NCBI GenBank assembly: GCA_003023565.1
Contig: PXSA01000039.1
Location: forward strand, 93,816 to 157,815
DNA length: 64,000 nt
From: Halobacteriales archaeon QS_9_68_17
GTDB taxonomy: Archaea > Halobacteriota > Halobacteria > Halobacteriales > Natronoarchaeaceae
Reading direction: 5' to 3'
Shown one piece after another: positions 1 through 9,437 of the stretch. Position 1 is the first letter of the stretch. The number at the start of each line of letters is the position of its first letter. The notes under the pieces are model-generated. The model searched no databases, was not told the DNA's origin, and saw nothing but the letters and a program-made list of their open reading frames with translations. Position numbers and translations under genes: made by a program.

Positions 1-1377
1 GAGACGGTGGCGCACGTCGCCGCCGGGACGGCAGACGACGTCGACGCGGCGTACGAGGCCGCCGTAGCGGCACAGGAGGAGTGGGGCGAGACGCCGCCCG
101 CGGCCCGACAGGAAGTCATCCAGGACATGCTTCGGGCGCTGGACTCGCACAGCGAGGAAGTGATAGAACTCCTCGCCGCGGAGGCGGGCGGCGCGCGCGC
201 CATGGGCGAGACGTTCGTTCACCTCGCTGAGGACCAAGCCGCCGAGGCCGCGACGCTGCCGCGCCGGATGAAGGGCGAGCACATCGCTTCGAACATCCCC
301 GGCAAGGAGAACCTCGTCCAGCGCGAGCCACAGGGCGTCGTAACCGTCATCACCCCGTGGAACTTCCCGCTGAACCTGACGATGCGCGCGGTCGCGCCCG
401 CTATCGCCGCCGGTAACGCTGTCGTCCTCAAGCCGGCGACGAACACGCCGATCGCCGGCGGCCTGCTGTTCGCGCGGCTGTTCGAGGAGACTGACCTCCC
501 CGACGGCGTCCTCAACGTCGTCACCGGCCGCGGGTCCGACATCGGCGACCGCGTCGCCAGCCACTCCGACAGCGACGTGGTCGCGTTCACGGGGTCGACG
601 GAGGTCGGCCGACGCATCGCCGCGGCCGCGGGCGAGAACCTCGCCGTGCCGGCCATGGAACTCGGCGGAAACAACGCCCACATCGTCACCGACGAGGCCG
701 ACCTCGACGCGGCCGTCGACGCCGCCGTCTTCGGGAGCTTCGTCCATCAGGGACAGGTGTGCATCTCCATCAACCGCCACCTCGTTCACGAAGACGCGTA
801 CGACGAGTACGTCGAGAAGCTGACCGAGCGCGCCGAGAGCCTGCCCGCCGGCAGCGCCCACGAGCAGGTCGTCATCGGCCCGATCATCGACGAGTCCCAG
901 CGCGACGAGATGCTGGAGTACGTCGATCGGACCGTCGAGGCCGGTGCGACGCTGGAGACCGGCGGGGAGACCGTCGACCTCGACGGCGTCGACGACTCGC
1001 TGGTCGTCGCGCCGACGGTGCTGTCCGACGTCGACAACGACATGCCCGCCGCCTGCAACGAGCACTTCGGCCCCATCGCGCCGGTCATCCCGTTCTCGGA
1101 CGTCGACGAGGCCGTCGAACTCGCGAACGACACGGAGCTCGGCCTCTCCGGGTCCGTACACGCGGGCGACGTCGGCGCGGGCAAGCGCATCGCCCAGCGC
1201 ATGGAGACGGGGATGGTCCACGTAAACGATCAGCCGGTCAACGACGAGGCGCACGTGCCGTTCGGCGGCACCGGGGCGTCGGGGCTCGGCGGGTACAACA
1301 GCGAGGACTTCCTGGACGAAGTCACCGAGAAGAAGTGGATCTCGCTCCAGCACGACCCCCGCGAGTTCCCGTTCTGA
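1..1377 (+). CDS. Aldehyde dehydrogenase, 5' end outside the window
   Basis: NAD(P)-dependent aldehyde dehydrogenase that oxidises an aldehyde to its acid. The reading frame is open from the first base, so the N-terminus (perhaps 20-40 residues by comparison with the family's 480-500) is missing. Counting from the GTG at 7, I see the ITPWNF nucleotide-binding motif at 115-120, the general-base Glu in ELGGNN near 218 and the catalytic Cys in GQVCISI near 252 (codon 760-762). The aromatic-acid genes that follow suggest an aromatic aldehyde substrate, but the sequence does not prove it. Family assignment is secure; the substrate is not. Confidence 0.93.
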   Translation, partial: ETVAHVAAGTADDVDAAYEAAVAAQEEWGETPPAARQEVIQDMLRALDSHSEEVIELLAAEAGGARAMGETFVHLAEDQAAEAATLPRRMKGEHIASNIPGKENLVQREPQGVVTVITPWNFPLNLTMRAVAPAIAAGNAVVLKPATNTPIAGGLLFARLFEETDLPDGVLNVVTGRGSDIGDRVASHSDSDVVAFTGSTEVGRRIAAAAGENLAVPAMELGGNNAHIVTDEADLDAAVDAAVFGSFVHQGQVCISINRHLVHEDAYDEYVEKLTERAESLPAGSAHEQVVIGPIIDESQRDEMLEYVDRTVEAGATLETGGETVDLDGVDDSLVVAPTVLSDVDNDMPAACNEHFGPIAPVIPFSDVDEAVELANDTELGLSGSVHAGDVGAGKRIAQRMETGMVHVNDQPVNDEAHVPFGGTGASGLGGYNSEDFLDEVTEKKWISLQHDPREFPF

Positions 1378-1450
1378 GGCTGCCGACGAGACGCCTCGGG
1401 GCACCGGAACAGCCGCGTTTCTTCGGCTGCACGCGCCGTCCCAACAGCAT

Positions 1451-1460
1451 GCTTTATAAC
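1451..1460 (+). promoter_or_regulatory. TATA box for the FAH-family gene
   Basis: A TTTATAA element centred about 27 nt before the ATG at 1483. This is the spacing expected for a leaderless haloarchaeal transcript, and there is no Shine-Dalgarno sequence before the ATG. It supports the chosen start. Confidence 0.6.
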
Positions 1461-1482
1461 GCTCTTCCCCGCATATGCTCCC

Positions 1483-2361
1483 ATGCGATTCGTCCGTTTC
1501 GACGACGATCGGCTAGGACTGCTGACCGACGACGGCTCCGGCGTCGTCGACCTCTCAGACCGCCTGGGCATCGACGCTCGGGACCCGCTTCGGGAGTACA
1601 TCCGCGGCGACTACGACGCGAGCGAGTACGAAGACGCGGACCCGGACCACGGCGTCGAGGACGTCCACCTCGGCTCGCCGGTGAAGCGCCCGGGGAAGGT
1701 CATCGCCGCGCCGCTCAACTACGAGAACCACATCGAGGAGGCGCTCTCGGACCGCGACATCACCACTGAAGAGTGGTTCTCGATCAAGGACAAGGGGTAC
1801 TTCATGAAGGCTCCGTCGTCGGTCGTCGGCCCCGACGACGGCATCGAGCTCCCGTTCAACGACCGCCGCACGGACCACGAGGTCGAACTCGCGTTCGTGA
1901 TGGGCGAGGACGTGAAGGACGTCGACGCCGACGACGCCTGGGAGCACATCTTCGGCTACACGATCCTGCTCGACATCTCCCTGCGCGGCGACCAGGACCG
2001 CTCGAACCGGAAGTCGTACGACACGTTCACGGTAATCGGGCCGTGCGTCGCGACGCCGGACGAGGTGGGCGACCCCCAGGACCTGGCGATGGAGCTCCGG
2101 CTCAACGGCGAAACGCGCCAGCACGAGAACACCAGCGACATGGTGTACACCTGCGCCGACGTCGTCCAGTACGCCTCGCTGGGCGCGACGCTGGAGGCGG
2201 GCGACGTGGTCACGACCGGGACGCCGGAGGGCGTGAGCTCGCTCGCTGACGGCGACAGTATCGACGCCGAGGTCGAGGGCGTCGGCTCGATGACGGTCGA
2301 GGTGACCGAACGCGACGTGAGCTTCGCGGAGGCCGACGTGCAGAAGGGCGGTCAGGACTGA
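1483..2361 (+). CDS. Fumarylacetoacetate hydrolase family protein
   Basis: A 292-residue member of the FAH superfamily, metal-dependent enzymes that hydrolyse or decarboxylate 2-oxo dicarboxylic intermediates. The metal ligands are visible: DHEVE around 131-135 (E133, E135) and D164 in LLDISLRGD. The TTGTPEGVS motif lies near 243-251. With a gentisate dioxygenase-like gene about 6 kb away, fumarylpyruvate or maleylpyruvate hydrolase is the attractive role, giving pyruvate plus fumarate or maleate. A 2-oxo-hept-ene-dioate hydratase or isomerase role is also possible. The gene has its own TATA box and is followed after 70 nt by livF. Confidence 0.88.
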   Translation: MRFVRFDDDRLGLLTDDGSGVVDLSDRLGIDARDPLREYIRGDYDASEYEDADPDHGVEDVHLGSPVKRPGKVIAAPLNYENHIEEALSDRDITTEEWFSIKDKGYFMKAPSSVVGPDDGIELPFNDRRTDHEVELAFVMGEDVKDVDADDAWEHIFGYTILLDISLRGDQDRSNRKSYDTFTVIGPCVATPDEVGDPQDLAMELRLNGETRQHENTSDMVYTCADVVQYASLGATLEAGDVVTTGTPEGVSSLADGDSIDAEVEGVGSMTVEVTERDVSFAEADVQKGGQD

Positions 2362-2431
2362 CCGGCCTCCGAGAGGCGATCCCCGACGGGGGTAGGCTTA
2401 AGCCGTCCGGGGTCCACCGTTGTGCCAACCG

Positions 2432-3136
2432 ATGGCACTCCTCGAAGTCGACGACATCGACGTCGCCTACGGAAACGTTCAGGTGATCTGGAACGTCAGC
2501 CTCTCGGTCGACGAGGGCGAAACGGTCGCGCTGCTCGGCGCGAACGGCGCGGGCAAGACGACTGTTCTGAAGACCGTCTGTGGCGACCTCGCGCCGACTG
2601 CCGGCGAGATACGCTACCGCGGCGAGTCGGTCGGCGACTGGACCCAGGAGGAGGTGATCGCGGACGGCGTCGTCCACGTGCCGGAGGGCCGCGAGATCTT
2701 CCCCGCGAGTAGCGTCGAGGAGAACCTCGAACTCGGGTCGTACGTCGACCGGTCGGGGATGGACGAGCGCATGGAGCAGGTGTACGACGTCTTCCCGCGA
2801 CTCGAAGAGCGTCGCGGCCAGGCGGCCGGCACCCTCTCGGGCGGCGAACAGCAGATGCTCGCCATCGGACGCGGCCTGATGAGCGACCCCGACCTCCTCC
2901 TGCTCGACGAGGCGAGCCTGGGGCTCGCGCCCGTGCTCGTCGACGACGTGTTCGAGGCGATAGAGCGGATCAACGAGCAGGGGACGACGGTCCTCCTCGT
3001 CGAGCAGGACATCTACAACGCGCTCCGCGTCGCGGACCGGGGGTACGTCCTCAAGTCGGGTCACATCGAGCTCTCCGGGACCGCGGCGGAGCTGGCGGGC
3101 GACGAGCGCGTCGAGGAGTCGTATCTCGGCGCGTGA
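2432..3136 (+). CDS. livF: LIV-type ABC transporter ATP-binding protein LivF
   Basis: Cytoplasmic ATPase of a branched-chain-amino-acid-type (HAAT) ABC importer, 234 residues. Walker A GANGAGKTT is at 36-44, signature LSGGEQ at 135-140, Walker B LLLLDE at 155-160, followed by the LivF-typical ASLGLAP. The ATG at 2432 is preferred to an upstream TTG at 2420 because it aligns with the family start MALLEVDDI. It is convergent with livM. Its partner ATPase LivG is at 12147. In an aromatic-acid locus such importers often carry aromatic or organic acids, which is inferred here. Confidence 0.92.
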   Translation: MALLEVDDIDVAYGNVQVIWNVSLSVDEGETVALLGANGAGKTTVLKTVCGDLAPTAGEIRYRGESVGDWTQEEVIADGVVHVPEGREIFPASSVEENLELGSYVDRSGMDERMEQVYDVFPRLEERRGQAAGTLSGGEQQMLAIGRGLMSDPDLLLLDEASLGLAPVLVDDVFEAIERINEQGTTVLLVEQDIYNALRVADRGYVLKSGHIELSGTAAELAGDERVEESYLGA

Positions 3137-3198
3137 CGCGGCCGGGCGTCGGTGACACGCCGACCGTCGAGAACAGCGTACCCGGTCGAGGGAACCGA

Positions 3199-4266
3199 TC
3201 AGCCGTCGTCCGTCGCGTCCGACGAGCGCTTCGCGGTGGCGCGCTCGTCGTCCGACCGCGGTTCGGCGTCGCTGACCAGGTAGTCGTCGATCAGGCCGTA
3301 CACCCCGCTGGGGAGGAAGACGATGAAGAGGACGATGAGCGCGCCCTCCACCGCCGTCGAGAGCTCGCCGACGACGCTGCTCAGGAGGTTGTCGAGACCG
3401 AGGAACAGCCCGGCCCCGAGAAGCGGCCCGGCGACCGTCCCCATGCCGCCGAGGATGACGATCACGAGCGTGTCGATGGTCCAGACGATGTCCAGCGTCG
3501 ATCCGGGGTTGATGTACAGCGTGTACTGCGCGTAGAGCGCCCCCGCGATCCCGGCGAAAAAGGAGGAGACGACGAACGCGTACATCTTGTACTTGAGCGG
3601 ATCGACGCCGAGGCCGCTCGCGGCGTCCTCGTCGTCGTGGATCGCTTTCATGCCGAGACCCGTCGGGCTCTCGACGATGCGGTACGTGACGAGCACCGTG
3701 AGAACGGCCACTGCGAGCGTCACGAGGTACACCGTCGCCTCGGCCGTCAGCGGCGGCACCAGCTCCTCGACCGGGTCGGAATCGACGAAGTAGCCCGTCG
3801 CGCCGCCGGTGTACTCCCGCTGGTCCTGCATGACGAGCTGGATGATCGCCGCGAGCGCCAGCGTCCCGATGGCGAAGTAGTGGCCCCGGAGACGGAACAT
3901 GATCGGCCCGACGACGAGGGAGATGAGCGCGGCGACCAGCCCCCCGACCAGTACGGCCAGAAGCACCGGTAGCTGTATCGATTCGGGGAGGTCGGCCCCC
4001 GTCGGGGTCGTCAGCCAGGCGGACACGAACGCGCCCATGCCGAAGAACGCGGCGTGGCCGAGCGAGATCTGCCCGGCGTAGCCCGCGAGGAGGTTCCACG
4101 AGACGCCGAGGATGACGAAGACGAGCCCCGTGAACAGCAGCTCCGTGACGTAGAAGTTCATCACGAAGGGAACGGTGGCGAGCGCCGCGACGAGGAGCGC
4201 ACCGGCCGCTTGCACGCGCCTGTCGTCGAGCAGCGTCCGTCCGCGACGGCGTTCGATCAGGCTCAT
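3199..4266 (-). CDS. livM: LIV-type ABC transporter permease LivM
   Basis: Integral membrane subunit of the HAAT importer, 355 residues with about 8-10 hydrophobic segments. It carries the LivM-typical stretch LLAGYAGQISLGHAAFFGMGA around 60-80 and a C-terminal EAA-like loop (GGMGTVAGPLLGA). The hydrophilic tail is rich in Asp, Arg and Ser. Its start overlaps the livH stop by 4 nt (ATGA), so the two are translationally coupled and form a minus-strand operon with livH and probably both binding proteins. Confidence 0.92.
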   Translation of the reverse strand: MSLIERRRGRTLLDDRRVQAAGALLVAALATVPFVMNFYVTELLFTGLVFVILGVSWNLLAGYAGQISLGHAAFFGMGAFVSAWLTTPTGADLPESIQLPVLLAVLVGGLVAALISLVVGPIMFRLRGHYFAIGTLALAAIIQLVMQDQREYTGGATGYFVDSDPVEELVPPLTAEATVYLVTLAVAVLTVLVTYRIVESPTGLGMKAIHDDEDAASGLGVDPLKYKMYAFVVSSFFAGIAGALYAQYTLYINPGSTLDIVWTIDTLVIVILGGMGTVAGPLLGAGLFLGLDNLLSSVVGELSTAVEGALIVLFIVFLPSGVYGLIDDYLVSDAEPRSDDERATAKRSSDATDDG

Positions 4267-5135
4267 TGGCTCCCTCCGAACAGTCCCTCCGGTTTGATCA
4301 GCAACACCGCGAGGAAGATGCTGAAGCTAACGATGTTCCGGTACCCGCCCCCGAGATACAGCGCCCCGAGGTTCTCGGAAACGCCGATGACGAGGCCGCC
4401 GACGAGCGTTCCGAGGATGCTCCCGACGCCGCCGAGCACGACGACGGCGAACGCCTTCAGCAGGTACGACCACCCGACGAACGGGTCGATCGGGTACAGC
4501 ATCGACAGGAGCGACCCCGCCGCGCCGGCTAGGGCCGTCCCGATGCCGAGGGTGATGACGTAGATGCGCTCGGTGTCGATGCCCATATAGCGCGCCGCGG
4601 TGCGGTTCTGCGCCGTCGCGCGGATGGCCTGTCCGGTCTTCGTGTACTGGAGGTACGCCCAGGTGCCGACGATCAACAGCACGGCGATGACGAACGTCAC
4701 CGTCCGCGGGAACGACAGGTAGACCATCCCGAGGTCGAGACCGCTCCCCGGAACGCCGATGTCGGAGGAGCGCGCGTCCCCGCCGAGGAGCACGCGGCCC
4801 ACGTTCTGCAGGACCAGCGCGAGCCCGAACAGCACGATGATCGGCTGTTCGAGCCCCTCGTCGACGACGTGCTGGAGCAACACCTTCTGGAGGACGACTC
4901 CGAGAACGAACAGGAGCACCATCGCCAGCAGCATCCCGACGAGCGGGGTGATACCGGTCGCGGCGAACAGGATGATCGCCACGTACCCGCCGACCATGAG
5001 CATGTGTCCGTGCGCGAGGTTGACGATGTCCATGATCCCGAACACTAGCGAGAGGCCGAGCGCCGCCACGGCGTAGATGCCGCCGAGGAGCAGGCCGTTC
5101 ACCAGCGTCTGGGCGACGAGTTCGCTACTTGCCAT
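4263..5135 (-). CDS. livH: LIV-type ABC transporter permease LivH
   Basis: Second permease of the importer, 290 residues. It has the family landmarks LLLGGIYAVAALGLSLVFG near the N-terminus, IMDIVNLAHGHMLMVGGY around 34-50 and the VVLGGVGSILGTLVGG loop late in the protein. It lies 27 nt downstream of the binding-protein gene that ends at 5163 and overlaps livM by 4 nt, so operon membership is clear. Confidence 0.93.
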   Translation of the reverse strand: MASSELVAQTLVNGLLLGGIYAVAALGLSLVFGIMDIVNLAHGHMLMVGGYVAIILFAATGITPLVGMLLAMVLLFVLGVVLQKVLLQHVVDEGLEQPIIVLFGLALVLQNVGRVLLGGDARSSDIGVPGSGLDLGMVYLSFPRTVTFVIAVLLIVGTWAYLQYTKTGQAIRATAQNRTAARYMGIDTERIYVITLGIGTALAGAAGSLLSMLYPIDPFVGWSYLLKAFAVVVLGGVGSILGTLVGGLVIGVSENLGALYLGGGYRNIVSFSIFLAVLLIKPEGLFGGSQ

Positions 5136-5162
5136 GCGTCCTCGTCGGGTCGGGGTGCGTTA

Positions 5163-6407
5163 TCACCGCTCGTCCCATGGGGGGCTCGGGTACTGGAAGT
5201 CGACCGAGTACTCGTGGTCGGACTCCGGATAGGCGAGTCGCTGGCCCCCCTCCCACCACTGTCCGGTTGGCGCTGTGAGTTCGCCCTCCGCCGGGAGCCC
5301 GTTGTCCTCGAACCCGAAGTCGCCGATGACCGTGTTGAACTCCTCCTCGCGGAGCGACGACTGGAGGTCGCCGGCGTCCATCGAGTCCGCCGCCTGGAAC
5401 GTCTGGAGCGCGACCTGGGTCAGGTTGTACGCCCCGCCGACGTTCACGGGGATGAGCTGGCCCTCGTCCAGTCCGTACTCCTCCTCGTAGGTCTGCCAGA
5501 GGTTCTCGTTGCCGTTACCGGTGAGGCCGGGCACCCATCCCGGACACATCGTCACGTACGCGCCCGCCTCGCCGAGCGCGGACCACCACGCGGACGGGTC
5601 GGCACCGCGGACGAACTTCAGGATGTCCGGGACCCAGTTCTGGTCCTGCATCTGGTTCACCGCCGTGATGCCGCCCGGCGGCGTCGGGTTCGAGAGCAAC
5701 ACCTCGACCTCCGCGCTCTGGGACTGGGAGATGAGTGTCGAGAAGTCCTGCGACCCCAGTTCGAACTGCTCGCGGAGGACGATGTCGTAGCCCTCCTCGG
5801 TGAGGCGGTCTTCCCAGTACCGGGCCTGCTCGTTGCCCCACCCGGAGTTGGGCTCCCAGATGCCGACGCGCGACGGTCGCTCGTCCTCCGGGATCAGTTC
5901 GAGCAGTCCGACCGTCGACCGGGCCATGTCGCGCGACTTCGGGAAGGGGGAGTAGGTCCACTCGTAGTCGTCGTTGCGGTGGGGCTCCTCGTAGGCGAAC
6001 GCGATGCCCAGGAAGGGGATGTCGCGCTGCTCGGCGTACGCGCTGCCGGCGGTCACGAGCAGGCTGGAGAAGCTACCCCAGATCATGTCGACGTCGTTGT
6101 TGCTCGTGATCTGCTGGAGGTTCTCCCGGAGCTGCTGGGCGTCGCTCTCGTCGTCCTGCAGGACGAGTTCGACGTCCTGGTCGAGCTCCTCGTTCATCCG
6201 CTGCACGCCGAGTTCGTAGCCTCGCTCTAAGTCCTGACCGAGAGAGGAGAAGGAGCCACTTGTCGGGATCGTACCGGCGATGGTGATACCTTCGGAGCTC
6301 CCGCCGTCGTCGCTACAGCCCGCGAGCGCCGTGATGCCGGCCGCGCTCACCGCACCCGTGGTCTTGAGATACTGCCGCCTGCGCCAATCGCCAGTTTTCC
6401 TAGACAT
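5163..6407 (-). CDS. LIV-type substrate-binding lipoprotein (paralogue 1)
   Basis: Extracellular binding protein of the HAAT importer (periplasmic-binding type I fold), 414 residues. The N-terminus has a twin-arginine signal (WRRRQYLKTTG, residues 8-18) and a lipobox LAGC with Cys31 as the predicted lipid anchor. Landmarks are PTSGSFSSLGQDLERG near 50 and the NPTPPGG turn mid-protein. It is clearly paralogous to the next gene upstream (same order of motifs, near-identical C-terminal GQWWEGGQRLAYP). Transcription probably starts from the TATA box inside the inverted repeat at 6417-6450. Confidence 0.92.
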   Translation of the reverse strand: MSRKTGDWRRRQYLKTTGAVSAAGITALAGCSDDGGSSEGITIAGTIPTSGSFSSLGQDLERGYELGVQRMNEELDQDVELVLQDDESDAQQLRENLQQITSNNDVDMIWGSFSSLLVTAGSAYAEQRDIPFLGIAFAYEEPHRNDDYEWTYSPFPKSRDMARSTVGLLELIPEDERPSRVGIWEPNSGWGNEQARYWEDRLTEEGYDIVLREQFELGSQDFSTLISQSQSAEVEVLLSNPTPPGGITAVNQMQDQNWVPDILKFVRGADPSAWWSALGEAGAYVTMCPGWVPGLTGNGNENLWQTYEEEYGLDEGQLIPVNVGGAYNLTQVALQTFQAADSMDAGDLQSSLREEEFNTVIGDFGFEDNGLPAEGELTAPTGQWWEGGQRLAYPESDHEYSVDFQYPSPPWDER

Positions 6408-6416
6408 GCTCTAGCA

Positions 6417-6450
6417 CCCCAATGAGCAACGATAAGTATAAAAATTGGGG
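6417..6450. promoter_or_regulatory. Inverted repeat enclosing the TATA box of binding protein 1
   Basis: Perfect 7-bp arms (CCCCAAT at 6417-6423, ATTGGGG at 6444-6450) flank a 20-bp AT-rich centre that contains the minus-strand TATA box TTTTTATAC. An inverted repeat around a TATA element is a plausible operator. It lies between the two paralogous binding-protein genes, so the second gene can be controlled separately from the first. Function is inferred from position only. Confidence 0.45.
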
Positions 6451-6497
6451 TTTTGGTCGACCGGTGATCCGCAACCGGCGACGGTTACCGCCCGGGA

Positions 6498-7748
6498 TCA
6501 CCTGAACTGGTCCCACGACGGGAGCGGGTACTTGAAATCGATAGACGCGGTCCCGGTCGACCGGGGGTAGGCGAGTCGCTGTTCCCCGTCCCACCACTGT
6601 CCGACCGGAGCCACGAGGTCGCCTGCCGACGGCAGACCGTTGTCCTCGAAGCTGAACTCGCCGACGACAGTCTGGAACGTCGTGTTCCGGAGTGCGGACT
6701 GGACCGCGGACGGGTCCGTCGTCTCGGCCGCCCGAACCGATTGGAGCGCCACTTGCGTTAGGTTGAACGCGCCGCCGACCATCACCGGGATCAGTTCGCC
6801 CAGCTCGAGGCCGTACTCGTCGTTGAAGCTCTCCCAGAGGTACGCGTTCCCGTTGTCGGTGAGGCCGGGCACCCAGCCCGGACAGGTCAGCGCGTACGAC
6901 CCTTGGCGGCCGAGCGCGGACCACCACGCGTCCGGGTCCGCCGCGCGGATGAACTTCAACACGTCCGGCGACCACTCCAGTTCCGCCATCTGGTTGACCA
7001 CCGCTATACCGCCCGGCGGCGTCGGATTCGACAGCAGGACCTCGACGCCCGCGTCCCGAGAGCGCTGGATGAGCGGTCTGAAGTCATCAGTTCCGAGCGC
7101 GTACCGCTCGCGATGAGCGATCTCGTACCCTTTCGCGGTGAGCTTCTCCTCCCAGTGGCCCGCCTGTTCCGCTCCCCACGGCGTCTCCGGTTCCCAGATC
7201 CCCACCCGCTCCGGTCTGTCCTCATCGCGCATCATCTCAAGCACGTTCACCGTCGACCGCGCCATGTCTCGGGACTTCGGGAACGGCGCGTACGTCCACT
7301 CGTAGCTCTCCGAGTGATGGGGCTCCTCGTGCGCGAACGCGACGCCCAAGAAGGGGACGTTCCGGTCCTCAGCGAACGCGCTGCCGGCCGTCACGAGCGG
7401 CGTCGCGAAGCTCCCCCAGACCATGTCAGGGTCGTGTTCGTCGGTGAGACGCTCCAGGTTCGACTGCACCGCTTCCGGGTCGCTCTCGTCGTCGGCGAGG
7501 TGGAGGTCGACCTCGTATTCCAGCCGTTCGGACATCCGCCTCACGCCGAGTTCGTATCCTCGCTCCATGTCCTGCCCGAGCGACGAGAACGAACCGGACT
7601 TCGGGACGGTCCCGACGACGGTCATCGTCGGTTGATCGCTCTCCCCACCGGAGTTACAGCCGGCGAGTGCCGTGATCCCGGTCGCAGCGACGGCACTGGT
7701 ACCTCTCAGGTACGTCCTCCTGCTCCACGAGTCGCCGATTCGTTTCAT
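6498..7748 (-). CDS. LIV-type substrate-binding lipoprotein (paralogue 2)
   Basis: A second HAAT-family binding lipoprotein, 416 residues, first gene of the minus-strand transport operon. It has a Tat motif SRRTYLRGT (9-17) and lipobox LAGC with Cys31. The PKSGSFSSLGQDMERG and NPTPPGG landmarks match the downstream paralogue almost exactly, so the pair arose by tandem duplication. Two binding proteins feeding one permease pair suggests an extended ligand range. A TATA-like TTTTATGATG lies about 35 nt upstream, in an A/T-rich leader. Confidence 0.92.
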   Translation of the reverse strand: MKRIGDSWSRRTYLRGTSAVAATGITALAGCNSGGESDQPTMTVVGTVPKSGSFSSLGQDMERGYELGVRRMSERLEYEVDLHLADDESDPEAVQSNLERLTDEHDPDMVWGSFATPLVTAGSAFAEDRNVPFLGVAFAHEEPHHSESYEWTYAPFPKSRDMARSTVNVLEMMRDEDRPERVGIWEPETPWGAEQAGHWEEKLTAKGYEIAHRERYALGTDDFRPLIQRSRDAGVEVLLSNPTPPGGIAVVNQMAELEWSPDVLKFIRAADPDAWWSALGRQGSYALTCPGWVPGLTDNGNAYLWESFNDEYGLELGELIPVMVGGAFNLTQVALQSVRAAETTDPSAVQSALRNTTFQTVVGEFSFEDNGLPSAGDLVAPVGQWWDGEQRLAYPRSTGTASIDFKYPLPSWDQFR

Positions 7749-8032
7749 AGTGTAGCAAGCTATTCACAAAAGACCATCATAAAAATGACGGAAAGAATAG
7801 TAATAAAAGGTGAAAATTTTACTGTCTTACGGTTGTCATGCAAATGGACGTAAACGAGTGAGAGAAGCTCTTGGCACGTCTATTCGGTTCACAGGCCGTT
7901 TCGGAAGGGGCTTCTCTCCGTTTTGTTACGCTGTCCGGACCGACCGTACTACCGGACGGTAGAGACCAGTGGACTCGACGGTTCGACGACAGGGGCGGAT
8001 CGGAAAGCTCCCGAGACGGTGCACCGAGGGGG

Positions 8033-9139
8033 TTACGACGGCTCCGCCTCGGCGTAGAAGTTGAGCGCCTCGAACACCGGTCGGTCGGTCATGCCGAGGA
8101 GGATCGCCTCGTCGTCGGGTTCGTGGTGATGGGTCGCGTCCGGCGGCACGACGAAGACGTCGCGCTCGTCCCACTCCAGCGCCTCGTCGTCCACGTGGGT
8201 CGCCCCCTCGCCCTCGACGACGAAGTACACCTCCGTCGCGTTGTGGAAGTGCGGGGCCGTCGTCTCCTGTAGCAACTGCGCGCGGAACGACATCGTGGGG
8301 AACAGGGGCGAGTCCCCCGTCGCCGGGTTGACGTACGCGAGGCTGTACCCGTCGTGTGGGTCCGGAGCGTCGTTGTCAGCCCGCTGGCGGAGCGTCTCCA
8401 GCGTCTCGTTCCAGCCGAAGCGGTACGGCGGCGTCGCTTCGTGGATGCCCTCGAACGGGCCGGGGATGCCGTTGCTCGTCTCGCCGGCCGGGCGAGCGCG
8501 ACCGTACTGCGAGTCCCAGTACCCCTGGGTCTTCGTCACGGGCTGGCGTTCGAGCTCGTGGTTCTCGAAGACGTTACGGGTGTTCAGGGAGTCCAGGAAC
8601 AGCGGGAGATCGAGGACGTCCAGCCACGCCGCCGTCTCGTCCGAGTCGTTGACGTGGTCGTGCCACTCGAACTGCGGCGTCGTGATGAGGTCGTTGTCCT
8701 CCATCGGGAACTCCTCGCCAGCGACGACCGTCTTCATCTCCTCGTGACCGTCGATGGTGAACCGCAGGGCGTTCGCCCCGTGGCGGTGCGACGGCGCGGT
8801 CTCGCCCGGCGACACCGTCTGGACGCCGACGTAGATCGTGTTCGAGATCGCGGTGCCGATGGAGCTGTTGATCGGGACGGCGACGCGGCGCTGGAACCCC
8901 GGCGGCAGGTCGGCGATCGGGACGTCGTCCTCGATGCTGTCGATGGCGGTCCGTATCTCGTCCCACTTCCAGATGTCCGCCCCCAGGTCGTCGATGACGT
9001 TGCCGAAGTCGTCTTCTACCTCCCAGAGCGGACGGAGGCCGTTGTCCTCCAGTATCCCCCGCGTGTCGGGGCTAAGCTCCAGGAGTTCCTCCGGGTCCGT
9101 CTCCTGCGGCTCTCGGTCCTCGGGCTCTTGCTGGGCCAT
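8033..9139 (-). CDS. Gentisate 1,2-dioxygenase-like bicupin
   Basis: A 368-residue two-cupin protein of the gentisate 1,2-dioxygenase family, Fe(II) enzymes that open the ring of 2,5-dihydroxybenzoate to maleylpyruvate. The N-terminal cupin carries the iron ligands as HRH (H118, H120) and a third His at the EWHDH motif (H160 or H162). The second cupin holds APHFHNATEVYFVVEG near 295-310 and THHHE near 337-340. The ATG at 9139 is chosen over upstream starts because a TATA-like TTATAA lies about 31 nt ahead. The substrate could also be 1-hydroxy-2-naphthoate or salicylate, which the same family covers. Confidence 0.85.
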   Translation of the reverse strand: MAQQEPEDREPQETDPEELLELSPDTRGILEDNGLRPLWEVEDDFGNVIDDLGADIWKWDEIRTAIDSIEDDVPIADLPPGFQRRVAVPINSSIGTAISNTIYVGVQTVSPGETAPSHRHGANALRFTIDGHEEMKTVVAGEEFPMEDNDLITTPQFEWHDHVNDSDETAAWLDVLDLPLFLDSLNTRNVFENHELERQPVTKTQGYWDSQYGRARPAGETSNGIPGPFEGIHEATPPYRFGWNETLETLRQRADNDAPDPHDGYSLAYVNPATGDSPLFPTMSFRAQLLQETTAPHFHNATEVYFVVEGEGATHVDDEALEWDERDVFVVPPDATHHHEPDDEAILLGMTDRPVFEALNFYAEAEPS

Positions 9140-9266
9140 AGTGTGGTGGGACGTTAGCACAGAGCCGTTATAAGTGTAGGGGACGGCCGCGACCGTTCGA
9201 TGGCGGTCCCGTCGGTACCGACGGTTCGGACGGTCCACGCTACGAGTCGAGCGACGGGACGCTCCG

Positions 9267-9437
9267 TTACGTCCGCGCCTCGAAGACCTCGCCGGACGGG
9301 AACACTGACCGGCAGTCCTCGCAGACCATCTGTCCCTGGATCGCGTACTCCCAGAGCTTCCCCCCGCAGCTCAGGCAGTCGAAGTGCGCTTCCACGAGCG
9401 GGTCCGCATCGGCATAGGGGTTCTCGAACTCGGCCAT
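9267..9437 (-). CDS. Small zinc-ribbon protein, 56 aa
   Basis: A short reading frame with two CxxC knuckles spaced like a rubredoxin-type zinc ribbon: CLSC near residue 20 and CEDC near residue 39. The composition is acidic and the ATG has no competing upstream start. It sits 128 nt upstream (in transcription sense) of the gentisate dioxygenase-like gene and downstream of the thioesterase remnant, all on the minus strand, so it is probably co-transcribed. Related small zinc ribbons accompany acyl-CoA metabolic genes, sometimes as acyl-carrier or thioesterase partners (DUF35-like rubredoxin domains). The role here is unknown. Confidence 0.75.
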   Translation of the reverse strand: MAEFENPYADADPLVEAHFDCLSCGGKLWEYAIQGQMVCEDCRSVFPSGEVFEART

